A stretch of DNA of 64,000 nucleotides from JAJPXC01 sp964562375 (GTDB lineage Bacteria; Bacteroidota; Bacteroidia; Bacteroidales; Muribaculaceae), in NCBI GenBank assembly GCA_964562375.1, contig CAZLSW010000002.1:1-64000 (forward strand). Direction: 5' to 3'. Below the pieces are notes generated by a model. It did not search any database, was not told the DNA's origin, and worked only from the letters and a program-made list of their open reading frames with translations. The position numbers and the translations under genes are program-made. Each line of letters begins with the position of its first letter. Position 1 is the stretch's first letter. Positions 40,288-48,581 of this stretch are shown here, one piece after another.

Positions 40288-42033
40288 ATGACAGGCAAAT
40301 GCAAGTACCTGCCCCACACATCCAAGCCGCAACGTATCGACCAGGCCCTGGCCGAGCGCTACTCCAGTTGCCCCCCGATAGGGGAGTTGCTGGCCGAGCG
40401 CGGTATCGCGACACCGGAGGAGGCCGATCGCTTCTTCCACCCCTCCTTGCGCGATATGCACGACCCGTTCCTGATGCCAGATATGGACAAGGCTGTGGAC
40501 CGGCTCAACCGAGCCATGGGGTTAAAAGAAAAGATCATGGTATACGGCGACTACGATGTGGATGGCACCACAGCCGTCGCCTTGGTTTACAAGTACCTCC
40601 AAAACTTCTACTCTAACATCGACTACTTCATCCCCACTCGTTACGACGAGGGGTATGGTATCTCGTTGCCCACGATCGACGAGTTTGCCGACGCCGGTGT
40701 GAAGCTCGTGATAATCCTCGATTGCGGCATCAAGGCCAACGAGGAGATCGCCTATGCCAAAAGCAAGGGGATCGACTTCATTATCTGCGACCATCACGTG
40801 CCCGACGACGAGTTGCCGCCTGCCGTGGCTATCCTTAACCCCAAGCTGGAGGGCTCCACTTACCCTTGTCCCCATCTCTCGGGCTGCGGGGTGGGCTACA
40901 AATTGATGCAGGCCTTCGCCACAAGCAACGGCATCCCTTACAACGACCTTGAGGGGATGCTCGACTTGGTGGCTGTATCCATCGCGGCTGATATCGTGCC
41001 GATGGTAGACGAGAACCGCATTATGGCCTACCATGGGCTGAAGCGGTTGAACTCCAACCCCAACCTGGGGCTGCGCGCCATCATGCGTATATGTAACTTG
41101 ACAGGCCGTGAGATTACCATCTCGGACGTGATTTTCAAAATCGGCCCGCGCATCAACGCCTCGGGGCGCATGCAGAGTGGCCGCGAGGCTGTCGACTTGC
41201 TGGTGGCTCGCGACATCGCCGACGCCTACGCAAAGGGCAAGGCCATAGACCAATATAATCGCGACCGTAAGGAGCTGGACAAGCAGATTACCGAAGAGGC
41301 CAACAACATCCTCGAGGCCCGCGGCGAAAAGCTGTTCGACAAGAAATCGATCGTCATCTACAATAAGGATTGGCACAAAGGTATCATCGGCATCGTGGCC
41401 TCGCGCCTCACCGAGCTGTATTACAAGCCGGCCGTGGTGCTGACGCTCTCGGGAGGCTTGGCGACGGGTTCGGCCCGCTCGGTACAGGGCTTCGACATTT
41501 ACAGCGCCGTGGATTCGGCACGCGATCTGCTGGAGAATTTCGGCGGTCACACCTACGCCGTGGGCTTGTCGCTAAAGGAGGAGAATATCCCTGAGTTCAC
41601 TCGCCGTTTCGAGACGTTCGTGGCTGAGAATATCCAGCCCAACCAGTTGACGCCGCAGGTGGAGATTGACGCCGAGTTGACGTTCTCCCAGTTGACCCCC
41701 GAATTCCTTTCCAATTTGCGCAAATTTAATCCCTTTGGGCCGGGCAACAACAAGCCAGTGTTCGTGACTCGGCGAGTGATGGATTTCGGCACGTCGAAGC
41801 TTGTGGGGAAGAATCTGGAGCATATCAAGTTGGAATTGGTTGACGACACGTCGGGCCGCGTGATTAACGGCATCGCCTTTAACATGTCGGATCATTTCGA
41901 CGACATTCACCTTGGGAGGCGTCCGTTTGACATCGTCTACACCATCGAGGAGAGCAAGCATCCCAATTCGCCGGGGGCGTCGATACAGCTTCTTGTAAAG
42001 GAGATCAAACTCAGCAAAGCTGAGCAAGTATAA
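40288..42033 (+). CDS. recJ: Single-stranded-DNA exonuclease RecJ
   Basis: 5'-3' exonuclease acting on single strands in recombination and mismatch repair, working with RecQ. The 581 residues have the DHH/DHHA1 arrangement: YGDYDVDGTTAVAL and IILDCG for metal binding, ICDHHVPDDELP as the DHH motif, GVGYKLMQAF, and in the DHHA1 part GIIGIVASRLTELYYKP and GGHTYAVGLSL. A C-terminal OB-like part ends the protein. The ATG at 40288 is natural. recQ follows at 22 bases, a sensible functional pairing. Confidence 0.96.
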   Translation: MTGKCKYLPHTSKPQRIDQALAERYSSCPPIGELLAERGIATPEEADRFFHPSLRDMHDPFLMPDMDKAVDRLNRAMGLKEKIMVYGDYDVDGTTAVALVYKYLQNFYSNIDYFIPTRYDEGYGISLPTIDEFADAGVKLVIILDCGIKANEEIAYAKSKGIDFIICDHHVPDDELPPAVAILNPKLEGSTYPCPHLSGCGVGYKLMQAFATSNGIPYNDLEGMLDLVAVSIAADIVPMVDENRIMAYHGLKRLNSNPNLGLRAIMRICNLTGREITISDVIFKIGPRINASGRMQSGREAVDLLVARDIADAYAKGKAIDQYNRDRKELDKQITEEANNILEARGEKLFDKKSIVIYNKDWHKGIIGIVASRLTELYYKPAVVLTLSGGLATGSARSVQGFDIYSAVDSARDLLENFGGHTYAVGLSLKEENIPEFTRRFETFVAENIQPNQLTPQVEIDAELTFSQLTPEFLSNLRKFNPFGPGNNKPVFVTRRVMDFGTSKLVGKNLEHIKLELVDDTSGRVINGIAFNMSDHFDDIHLGRRPFDIVYTIEESKHPNSPGASIQLLVKEIKLSKAEQV

Positions 42034-42055
42034 AGGATTAAGTATAAAGGATTAA
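42034..42055 (+). repeat. Duplicated 14-base word in the recJ-recQ spacer
   Basis: GTATAAAGGATTAA occurs twice in a row from 42028, spanning the recJ stop and ending just before the recQ GTG start. A related AAAGGATAAAG pair lies between ilvD and ilvB. The copies set the spacing between stop and start in a coupled pair. Confidence 0.7.
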
Positions 42056-43993
42056 GTGGTGGTGAATGGAGCGTATGATAGGGAGGCGTGCCTGGGGCTT
42101 TTGGAAAAGCACTGGGGATACACGTCGTTTCGGCCGGCGCAGGAGGAGATAATCAGCTCCTTTGTGGCCGGGAACGATACGCTCGGGCTGTTGCCCACGG
42201 GTGGCGGCAAATCCATCACGTTTCAGATTCCGGCGTTGCTTTCCCCCGGGCTTACGGTGGTGGTGACGCCGCTGATCTCGTTGATGAAGGACCAGGTGGA
42301 CAACCTGCGCGAGCGCGGGGTGATGGCCACGTGCCTCCACTCGGGCTTGACGCGCGCCGAGGTGAAATTGGGCATTGACCGTTGTCGGTTGGGAAAGGTG
42401 AAGATGCTCTACGTGTCGCCCGAGAGACTGCAATCCAAGTCGTTTATCGAGACTTTGCGCTTGATGAAGGTGACGCAGATTGTGGTGGACGAGGCCCACT
42501 GTATATCCCAATGGGGCTACGATTTCCGCCCTTCCTATCTGAAGATAAGGGAGCTGCGAAAGACTTTTCCGCAGGCTCCTGTGCTTGCGCTTACAGCGTC
42601 GGCTACTCCCGAGGTGGCGGCCGATATTATGGAGCAGCTTGAATTTCGCACGCGCGACCATGTGTATTCCCGAAGCTTCTCTCGCGACAATATCTCCAAC
42701 GTGGTGAGGTATTGCGACCACAAGGAGGGGAAATTGCGAGAGGTGTTGCATGCCGTGGCCGGTACGGCAATCGTGTACGTGCGCTCTCGCAAACTCACAC
42801 GCCAGCTCTCCGACATGCTTGTGGCCGACGGGATATCCTCTGACTTTTACCATGCGGGATTGGCCCCGGAGGATAAAAACGAGAAGCAAAATCGCTGGAA
42901 GTCAGGCGAAACGCGCGTGATTGTGGCCACCAACGCGTTCGGCATGGGTATCGACAAGCCTGATGTGCGACTGGTGGTGCATTACGACCTTCCGTCGTCG
43001 CTCGAGGAGTACTATCAGGAGGCGGGACGTGCCGGTCGCGACGGTTTGCCGTCGTTTGCCGTCGTACTCGCGTCGCGTGCCGATAAGGGTACGCTCTCCC
43101 GACGCGTGTCGCAGGCGTTCCCCGAGAAGAGTTTCATCAGTAGAGTGTATGAGCTCGCGGGTAATTTTTTGGATGTGGCAGTGGGAGAGGGGTACAATCA
43201 GGTTTATCCGTTTGATTTCAACACGTTCTGCGTGAGGTTCAAAGTGCAACCGTTGGCAGCCCACAGCGCGTTGACGCTGTTGACCCGGGCTGGCTGGATT
43301 GAGTTTACCGAGGAGATAGCCACGCAGTCGCGCGTGATGATGTTGGTGACCAAAGCCGAGTTGTATCAGCAGAATCTGACGCCCAACGAGGACCTGTTGT
43401 TACAATTGTTGCTGCGGTCGTACACGGGTTTGTTTGCCGACTATGTGCCTATAAATGAGACGCTTTTGCAATCGCGCACGGGGCTGGGGGCACAGGAGGT
43501 GTACGATACGCTGCTGTCGTTGACGCGCAAGCATGTGCTGCATTTTATCCCTCGCAAGACGTCGCCTTATATTTTCTACACCACCTCACGCGAGGAGCCG
43601 CGCTACATCACGATGCCCAAGGCGGTGTATGAGGATCAGAAGGCGCGTTTGGAGAAACGGGTGGAGGCGATGAAGCAGTTTGTATACGCTCAGGATGGAT
43701 GCCGCGTGCAACGGCTGTTGACATATTTTGGCGAGACGACAGCTCAAGAGTGCGGGAAATGTGACCTGTGCCGCGACCGTCGTCGGGAGGCTCGAGGCAT
43801 AGATTTGAAGGCCCTCGAGAAGTCGATACTGTATCTGTCGGGACAGCCTGGGGGCCACACGGTGGATTACATCCAGCGCCAACTTGACCTTTACCCCAAG
43901 GAGGCGGTCGTGCAAATGATTCGGTCGCTGGCCGACCGCTCGCTGGTTGCCCTTGACATGGCCACGTTCAACGTGGTCAAGGTGAAGAATTAG
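42056..43993 (+). CDS. recQ: ATP-dependent DNA helicase RecQ
   Basis: 3'-5' helicase of recombination and replication restart. 645 residues with complete helicase motifs: Walker A LLPTGGGKS (47-53), motif Ia VVTPLISLMKDQV, DEAHCISQWGYDFRPSY (motif II with the aromatic loop), LALTASATP, and YYQEAGRAGRDG (motif VI). The zinc-binding segment near 560-580 has four Cys (CRVQRLLTYFGE ... CGKCDLC). No full HRDC domain is obvious at the end. The only start available is GTG (three in a row from 42056), which suggests modest translation. Confidence 0.95.
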   Translation: MVVNGAYDREACLGLLEKHWGYTSFRPAQEEIISSFVAGNDTLGLLPTGGGKSITFQIPALLSPGLTVVVTPLISLMKDQVDNLRERGVMATCLHSGLTRAEVKLGIDRCRLGKVKMLYVSPERLQSKSFIETLRLMKVTQIVVDEAHCISQWGYDFRPSYLKIRELRKTFPQAPVLALTASATPEVAADIMEQLEFRTRDHVYSRSFSRDNISNVVRYCDHKEGKLREVLHAVAGTAIVYVRSRKLTRQLSDMLVADGISSDFYHAGLAPEDKNEKQNRWKSGETRVIVATNAFGMGIDKPDVRLVVHYDLPSSLEEYYQEAGRAGRDGLPSFAVVLASRADKGTLSRRVSQAFPEKSFISRVYELAGNFLDVAVGEGYNQVYPFDFNTFCVRFKVQPLAAHSALTLLTRAGWIEFTEEIATQSRVMMLVTKAELYQQNLTPNEDLLLQLLLRSYTGLFADYVPINETLLQSRTGLGAQEVYDTLLSLTRKHVLHFIPRKTSPYIFYTTSREEPRYITMPKAVYEDQKARLEKRVEAMKQFVYAQDGCRVQRLLTYFGETTAQECGKCDLCRDRRREARGIDLKALEKSILYLSGQPGGHTVDYIQRQLDLYPKEAVVQMIRSLADRSLVALDMATFNVVKVKN

Positions 43994-44181
43994 AGAGGGG
44001 GTAGTGGGCCGTAAACGCGGGTGTAGACGTCGATAGCGGGCTGGGCGCGCACCACGCCGTGTTCGTCGGCCGTGACCACCTTCTGGCCGAGTCGCGCCTT
44101 CCGCTCGAGCATCTTCTTGTAAGCAGCGTTAATGCCGTCAAGCAATCTCTGTCCTTTTTCAGAAAGCTTATTTTCTTGCAT
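43990..44181 (-). CDS. Small conserved-looking protein
   Basis: A 63-residue basic, mainly helical protein (MQENKLSEKGQRLLDGINAA, KKMLERKARLGQ) with a Pro-rich end. No family or motif recognised, no signal peptide, one possible role as a small regulatory or structural protein. It is convergent with recQ and overlaps its stop by four bases. It follows surE on the same strand at 47 bases. Codon use looks like its neighbours. Confidence 0.55.
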   Translation of the reverse strand: MQENKLSEKGQRLLDGINAAYKKMLERKARLGQKVVTADEHGVVRAQPAIDVYTRVYGPLPPL

Positions 44182-44228
44182 AATCAGCTATTTTGGAATA
44201 TATGTAGAGCTTTGGGGTGTCCATGGTG

Positions 44229-44993
44229 TTAGCTCAACAACTGGGTGACGGCGGGGATGGCGGCGAGGTCGGATTGGTCGGCTTGCGCCGGGACGACCGA
44301 GGCGTAGTCGCGGTCGAGCCAATAGACGTCGCTTTGGTCGTCGTTGGGGTCGTTGGGCACGTATTTGCCGGTGAGGATATAGAAGGGGTGGCCCGAGGGG
44401 TCCTCGTATTTGCGGTACTCCTCGGTCCAGTGACCTTGGGCAGAGTGGACTACCTTCAACCCCTTGATTTTAACCTTGGCGGGGAAGTTGACGTTGAGGC
44501 ATACGCCTTTAGGTAAGCCGTGCTCGAGCACTTTGGCTGTGATTTCCTTGATGAAAGGGGTGCATTCCGAGAAATCGGCTTTGAGGGAGTGGTGGGTGAG
44601 GGAGTAGCCGATGGATGGGATTTCGAGCATTGAGCCTTCGAGGACGGCGCCCATTGTGCCGGAGTAGATGATGGAGTTGCCCGAGTTGGAACCGTGGTTG
44701 ATTCCGGCGAGGATGAGGTCGGGTTTACGCGGGACGACAGCGTGCATGGCGAGCTTGATGCAGTCGACAGGGGTGCCGTTCACCGAGTAGATTTTTGCGC
44801 CGTTGTAGTCGTCGTGTTCCATAACGCGCAGGGGGTTGCCGACGGTGATGGCCGAGGACATTCCGCTCTGGGCCGTGGCCGGGGCGACGACAATGATGTC
44901 GCCCAAATGTGACACGCAATCAACGAGATGGCGCAGGCCTTTAGTGCCCACGCCGTCGTCGTTAGAGATAAGTATAAGGGGGCGATCTGCCAT
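44229..44993 (-). CDS. surE: 5'/3'-nucleotidase SurE
   Basis: Metal-dependent nucleoside-monophosphate phosphatase of the cytoplasm, linked to stationary-phase survival. The 254 residues show the SurE signatures: LILISNDDGVGTKGLRHL with the metal-binding Asp pair, VVAPATAQSGMSSAIT, YSVNGTPVDCIKLA, DLILAGINHGSNSG and YSGTMGAVLEG. Length is normal. It follows the sigma factor gene at 12 bases and so is probably cotranscribed with it. Confidence 0.96.
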   Translation of the reverse strand: MADRPLILISNDDGVGTKGLRHLVDCVSHLGDIIVVAPATAQSGMSSAITVGNPLRVMEHDDYNGAKIYSVNGTPVDCIKLAMHAVVPRKPDLILAGINHGSNSGNSIIYSGTMGAVLEGSMLEIPSIGYSLTHHSLKADFSECTPFIKEITAKVLEHGLPKGVCLNVNFPAKVKIKGLKVVHSAQGHWTEEYRKYEDPSGHPFYILTGKYVPNDPNDDQSDVYWLDRDYASVVPAQADQSDLAAIPAVTQLLS

Positions 44994-45005
44994 TCCTTCA
45001 GATGA

Positions 45006-45599
45006 TTAGAGGGTTAATACGATGTTGTTTTCCTTGGCGATGCGCCGCATGTTGAGGATGGCGTATCGCATACGCCCAAGGGCTGTGTTGATTGAGACGC
45101 CGGTTGCGGCGGCGATCTCCTTGAAGCTCATGTTGCGGTAGTATCGCATCACGAGCACCTCGCGTTGCGACTTGGGAAGGGCGCGGATTATGCGACGCAC
45201 GTCGCCCATTATCTGCCGCTTGACGAGATGGTCCTCGACGTTTTCGTCGGCGAGGTCGCGGCGGTTGAGGATATCGGTAGCATCGTCGTTGTCGGTCGAG
45301 ACGGTATTTTCGGCTTTCTCTTGACGATAGTAGTCGATAATGAGGTTATGGGCGATGCGTGATATCCAGGATGAGAATTTACCGGAGTCGGTGTATCGTC
45401 CTTGACGTATCGTGGTGATGGCCTTGACGAAGGTTTCTTGGAAGATGTCTTCGGCGAGGTCGCGATTTTTAACGATATGTAAGATGTAGGAATAAACCCG
45501 ATCCTTATGACGATTAAGAAGCGCATCAAAGGCCTCGTTGTTACCCTGGGCATAAGCGGCCACCAACTTGTCGTCGGCGAGCTTATTAAGATTCTGCAT
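45006..45599 (-). CDS. ECF-type RNA polymerase sigma factor
   Basis: A 197-residue sigma-70 family factor with only regions 2 and 4. Region 2 (about 25-95) has FDALLNRHKDRVYSYILHIV, DLAEDIFQETFVKA and FSSWISRIAHNLIIDYYRQ; region 4 (about 130-185) has LPKSQREVLVMRYYRNMSFKEIA and the helix-turn-helix ATGVSINTALGRMRYA. No anti-sigma gene is adjacent; instead surE follows. Many Bacteroidetes carry such a stand-alone factor. Its promoter overlaps a terminator hairpin for the upstream pfp transcript. Confidence 0.93.
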   Translation of the reverse strand: MQNLNKLADDKLVAAYAQGNNEAFDALLNRHKDRVYSYILHIVKNRDLAEDIFQETFVKAITTIRQGRYTDSGKFSSWISRIAHNLIIDYYRQEKAENTVSTDNDDATDILNRRDLADENVEDHLVKRQIMGDVRRIIRALPKSQREVLVMRYYRNMSFKEIAAATGVSINTALGRMRYAILNMRRIAKENNIVLTL

Positions 45600-45690
45600 T
45601 ACTATTCCTTTTTAAAATTAAGAGTAGCGATGTGCAATAGGCTAATGATGGGTTTATTGGTGAGTGATAATGATGTTGAAATTCAAGATG

Positions 45691-45721
45691 CAAAGTTATA
45701 AAAAGCCCGCCACACTGGCAA
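45691..45721 (-). promoter_or_regulatory. Sigma factor gene promoter overlapping a terminator
   Basis: On the minus strand TTGC (45718-45721), a 19-base spacer and TAACTTTG (45691-45698) form a promoter. The -33 box lies in the loop of the terminator hairpin at 45706-45731. Leader about 85 bases. Confidence 0.55.
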
Positions 45722-45731
45722 GTGTGGCGGG
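45701..45731 (-). terminator. Intrinsic terminator downstream of pfp
   Basis: CCCGCCACACT (45706-45716) and AGTGTGGCGGG (45721-45731) form a perfect 11-base stem with a 4-base loop; on the minus strand CTTTTT follows. It is oriented to end transcripts coming from pfp. Confidence 0.85.
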
Positions 45732-45777
45732 GTGTCGTTAACAAAGTTTAACTGCTCTAAGGCAATAAATCGTCGCT

Positions 45778-45968
45778 AACCGCGGGGCGCGGTGGCTCGG
45801 CGGAACGACCACCGCGGCAAACCGCGGGGCACGGTGGCTCGGGGGGACGACCACCGCGGCAAACCGCGGGGCACGGTGGCTCGGGGGAACGACCACCGCG
45901 GCTCGGCCGCGGGGCACGGTGGCTCGGCGGAACGACCACCGCGGCTCGGCTGCGGGGCACGGTGGCTA
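45778..45968. repeat. Four and a half 42-base tandem repeats downstream of pfp
   Basis: Copies of a 42-base unit (CCGCGGGGCACGGTGGCTCG plus GGAACGACCACCGCGGCAAA) with small changes. The unit itself has inverted halves (CCGCGGTGGTCG against CGGTGGC-like words). It lies between the pfp stop and the terminator. Reading frames inside it are only repeat translations and are not genes. Confidence 0.9.
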
Positions 45969-45975
45969 GAGGGGG

Positions 45976-47622
45976 TTATTTCCCTTGGTGCTCGTACTTG
46001 AGGGTCAACGAGGGCTGGTCGCACACCTCGGTGGGGCCGAAGTACTGGATGGGGCCCGGGTAAACGTAGCAGGTGTTGACAGCCCAGTCGTCGCGCTTGG
46101 AGGCGAATTTCTTGAAGGGCGCTCCGTCGAGGTCGACGAGGGCCTTCTGGATCACGGGCTTCAAGGCTCCGTTACGACGCTCCATGTTCATCATCATGGT
46201 GATGGGAATACCGCCGGCAACCCACTGTACGGAGGGTTTTGTCAAGTTGCGCACCGACGACATGTAGCCGGTAACGCCCGAGTTTATCAGGCATGTGGCG
46301 TTGAAGCCGAGGGCGTAGCAGTAGTCGGCGTCGAAGTTGGAGGGGTCGGCGCAGCGTCCCTCGTAGCCGAAGAAGTGGTGGAGGGCCGAGAATTTGCCGT
46401 TGAACTTGCCGTCCTTGGCCATCTGGTCAAGCTTCTTGGCAACCATCTCGGAGAGGAGTTTCTCGGTCTCGATAAGGGATACTTGCACGTTGCCGTGGGG
46501 GTCGCGGTCGAGACAGAGCTGGCGAGCCACTTTCTCGGGCAAGGAGGCGAGGGTGGCGGCGTTGTCGGCCGAGAGGTTGGCCTTGATGAACGCGAAGATC
46601 TCGTCGGGGCTCTTGGTGGCAAGGTCGGAGTGCTCGGCGAGCATGTCGTTGAGCTCGCGGATAAGCGACTTGATGGCGGGGATGAACTCGATCAGGCCCT
46701 CGGGGATGAGGACGATACCGAAGTTGTCGCCGTTTTCGGCGCGTGCTGCCACGGTGTTGGCGATGTTGGCCACAACGTCGTCGAGGGAGAGGTTCTTGGC
46801 CTCAACTTCCTCGGAGATGATGCAGATGTTGGGCTGGGTCTGGAGGGCGCACTCAAGGGCGATGTGGCTCGCGGAGCGGCCCATGAGCTTGATGAAGTGC
46901 CAGTATTTCTTGGCCGAGTTGCAGTCGCGCTGGATGTTGCCGATAACCTCGGAGTACACCTTGGTGGCGGTGTCGAAGCCGAAGGAGGTCTCGATTTGGG
47001 AGTTTTTCAAGTCGCCGTCGATGGTCTTGGGGCAGCCGATCACTTGCACTCCGGCGCCGATCTCCTTGTAGTACTCGGCGAGGATAGCGGCGTTGGTGTT
47101 GGAGTCGTCACCACCGATGATTACGAGGGCCTTGATGTCGAGCTCGCGCAGGATCTCGAGGCCCTTGTCGAATTGCTCCTTGGTCTCCAATTTGGTGCGA
47201 CCCGAGCCGATGATGTCAAAACCGCCGGTGTTGCGGTACTCGTTGATGATGGGTGCTGTAAGCTCCATGTATTTGTGGTCGACGAGACCTCCGGGGCCCA
47301 TAAGGAAGCCGTAAAGGCGGGAGTCGCGATGTATTTTCTTGATGCCATCGAAAAGGCCGCTGATCACATTGTGTCCGCCAGGGGCCTGGCCACCGGAGAG
47401 GATAACGCCGACGTTGATGGGGCGTCCGGGGGTGGGGTTGGCGTTTTTCTCGAATTTCAGCTCGGGCAGGCCGTAGGTGTTGGGGAACAGGGCTTTGATT
47501 TCGGCCTGATCGGCTACACTTTCGGTGGGTTTGCCCTCGACGGCCTTAACTGGGCCGGTGAGCACAATGGGAAGCTTGGGCTGGTAAGCCGCGCGGGCTT
47601 TTTGCAGGGCGCTTTTTTTCAT
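45976..47622 (-). CDS. pfp: Diphosphate--fructose-6-phosphate 1-phosphotransferase
   Basis: PPi-dependent phosphofructokinase of glycolysis, reversible, typical of Bacteroidales. The 548 residues belong to the long PFP type. Motifs: VGVILSGGQAPGGHNVISG for the phosphate loop, IIGGDDSNTNAA with the GGDD that selects PPi over ATP, PKTIDGDLKN (catalytic TIDGD), KLMGRSASHIALECALQ and GYEGRCADPSNFD. The ATG at 47622 is used; the longer frame to 47736 runs into ATAACG repeats. It has its own spacer on both sides and a terminator about 250 bases downstream. Confidence 0.96.
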   Translation of the reverse strand: MKKSALQKARAAYQPKLPIVLTGPVKAVEGKPTESVADQAEIKALFPNTYGLPELKFEKNANPTPGRPINVGVILSGGQAPGGHNVISGLFDGIKKIHRDSRLYGFLMGPGGLVDHKYMELTAPIINEYRNTGGFDIIGSGRTKLETKEQFDKGLEILRELDIKALVIIGGDDSNTNAAILAEYYKEIGAGVQVIGCPKTIDGDLKNSQIETSFGFDTATKVYSEVIGNIQRDCNSAKKYWHFIKLMGRSASHIALECALQTQPNICIISEEVEAKNLSLDDVVANIANTVAARAENGDNFGIVLIPEGLIEFIPAIKSLIRELNDMLAEHSDLATKSPDEIFAFIKANLSADNAATLASLPEKVARQLCLDRDPHGNVQVSLIETEKLLSEMVAKKLDQMAKDGKFNGKFSALHHFFGYEGRCADPSNFDADYCYALGFNATCLINSGVTGYMSSVRNLTKPSVQWVAGGIPITMMMNMERRNGALKPVIQKALVDLDGAPFKKFASKRDDWAVNTCYVYPGPIQYFGPTEVCDQPSLTLKYEHQGK

Positions 47623-47688
47623 TGCTGGATTGGTTATTTTGATTGGTTGTTTTAATTTCCTATGTGTCAACGGCTTAGTTGTTAATCG

Positions 47689-47729
47689 TAATGACGTTAT
47701 AACGTAATAACGTGATAACGAGAAAACGC
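47689..47729. repeat. ATAACG-type repeat upstream of pfp
   Basis: Four to five copies of the ATAACGT octamer word (ACGTTATAACGTAATAACGT). The rest of the kdsB-pfp spacer holds a weak -7-like word on the minus strand at 47758-47765 (GACCTTTG) and nothing else clear. Confidence 0.75.
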
Positions 47730-47820
47730 AATCCACGGGGGCCGTTTTACTTTAGTGCAAAGGTCGCAAAAAAATCCCGAAAAATCAACCATGGGAAGAT
47801 AGATAAAAAGTAAAAATTAC

Positions 47821-48579
47821 TTAATGAGGCTGAGTTTTGGCGTAGGCGATGGCAGCGGCGAGGTCGTCGGGGGTGTCGATGCCGATGGTGGGCTCGGAGG
47901 TGAGGTCGACGGCGATGCGGTAGCCGTTTTGGAGCCAGCGGAGTTGCTCGAGGCTTTCGGCAAGTTCGAGCGAGGATTGGGGCAGGCGGGTGATCTCGTC
48001 GAGCACTCGGGAGCGGTAGCCGTACATTCCCACATGGGTGAGGAATTCCGCCGTGTCGAGCCACTCTTTCCACTCGTGGCCGCGAACGTAGGGGATAATC
48101 GAGCGGGAGAAGTAGAGGGCGTCGCCGCGCAGGGAGCGGGTGAGTTTCACCACATTGGGGTCGAACAGGGCGTCAAATCCTTTTGATTTGTCGAATACGC
48201 GTGCCAGGGTGGCAATATCCACGTCGGGACGGTCGAAGCAGCGCTTGAGGGCTTCGATTTGCGAGGGGGCGATGAATGGCTCGTCGCCTTGGATGTTGAT
48301 TACCACGGTAGCGTCGGAACCGGAAAGGGCGAGTGCCTCTCGGCAACGGTCGGTGCCGCTTCGGTGATTGGGGGAGGTCATAACGGCTCGGCCTCCGAAA
48401 CGCTCTACTTCGTTGAGAATGCGGTCGTCGTCGGTAGCCACAACTACCTCGTCAAGAGCCTTTTGAGCTTGGGTATACACTCGCTCAATCATGGTTTTGC
48501 CCTCGATAACGGCCAGGGGTTTGCCCGGGAACCGGGTAGACGCGTATCGAGCTGGGATAATGCCTATATATTTTTCCAT
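47821..48579 (-). CDS. kdsB: CMP-Kdo synthetase KdsB
   Basis: Activates Kdo with CTP to CMP-Kdo for the inner core of lipopolysaccharide, in the cytoplasm. The 252 residues start with the nucleotidyltransferase signature GIIPARYASTRFPGKPLA, then VVVATDDDRI, MTSPNHRSGTDR and INIQGDEPFI, and later ALYFSRSIIPYVR and HVGMYGYR, all KdsB motifs. It follows the flippase-like gene after two bases and closes the GT4-membrane protein-kdsB unit, so all three probably act on envelope glycans. Confidence 0.96.
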   Translation of the reverse strand: MEKYIGIIPARYASTRFPGKPLAVIEGKTMIERVYTQAQKALDEVVVATDDDRILNEVERFGGRAVMTSPNHRSGTDRCREALALSGSDATVVINIQGDEPFIAPSQIEALKRCFDRPDVDIATLARVFDKSKGFDALFDPNVVKLTRSLRGDALYFSRSIIPYVRGHEWKEWLDTAEFLTHVGMYGYRSRVLDEITRLPQSSLELAESLEQLRWLQNGYRIAVDLTSEPTIGIDTPDDLAAAIAYAKTQPH

Positions 48580-48581
48580 TG

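Noticed and set aside
45757..46024. Minus-strand ORFs rich in PRSRGGRSPEPP
   Set aside because: They only translate the 42-base tandem repeat and change composition with each copy.
45985..47655. A 556-codon plus-strand ORF opposite pfp
   Set aside because: It is the mirror of a conserved enzyme gene; the product is Gly/Val/Asp-rich shadow sequence with no motif, signal or promoter.
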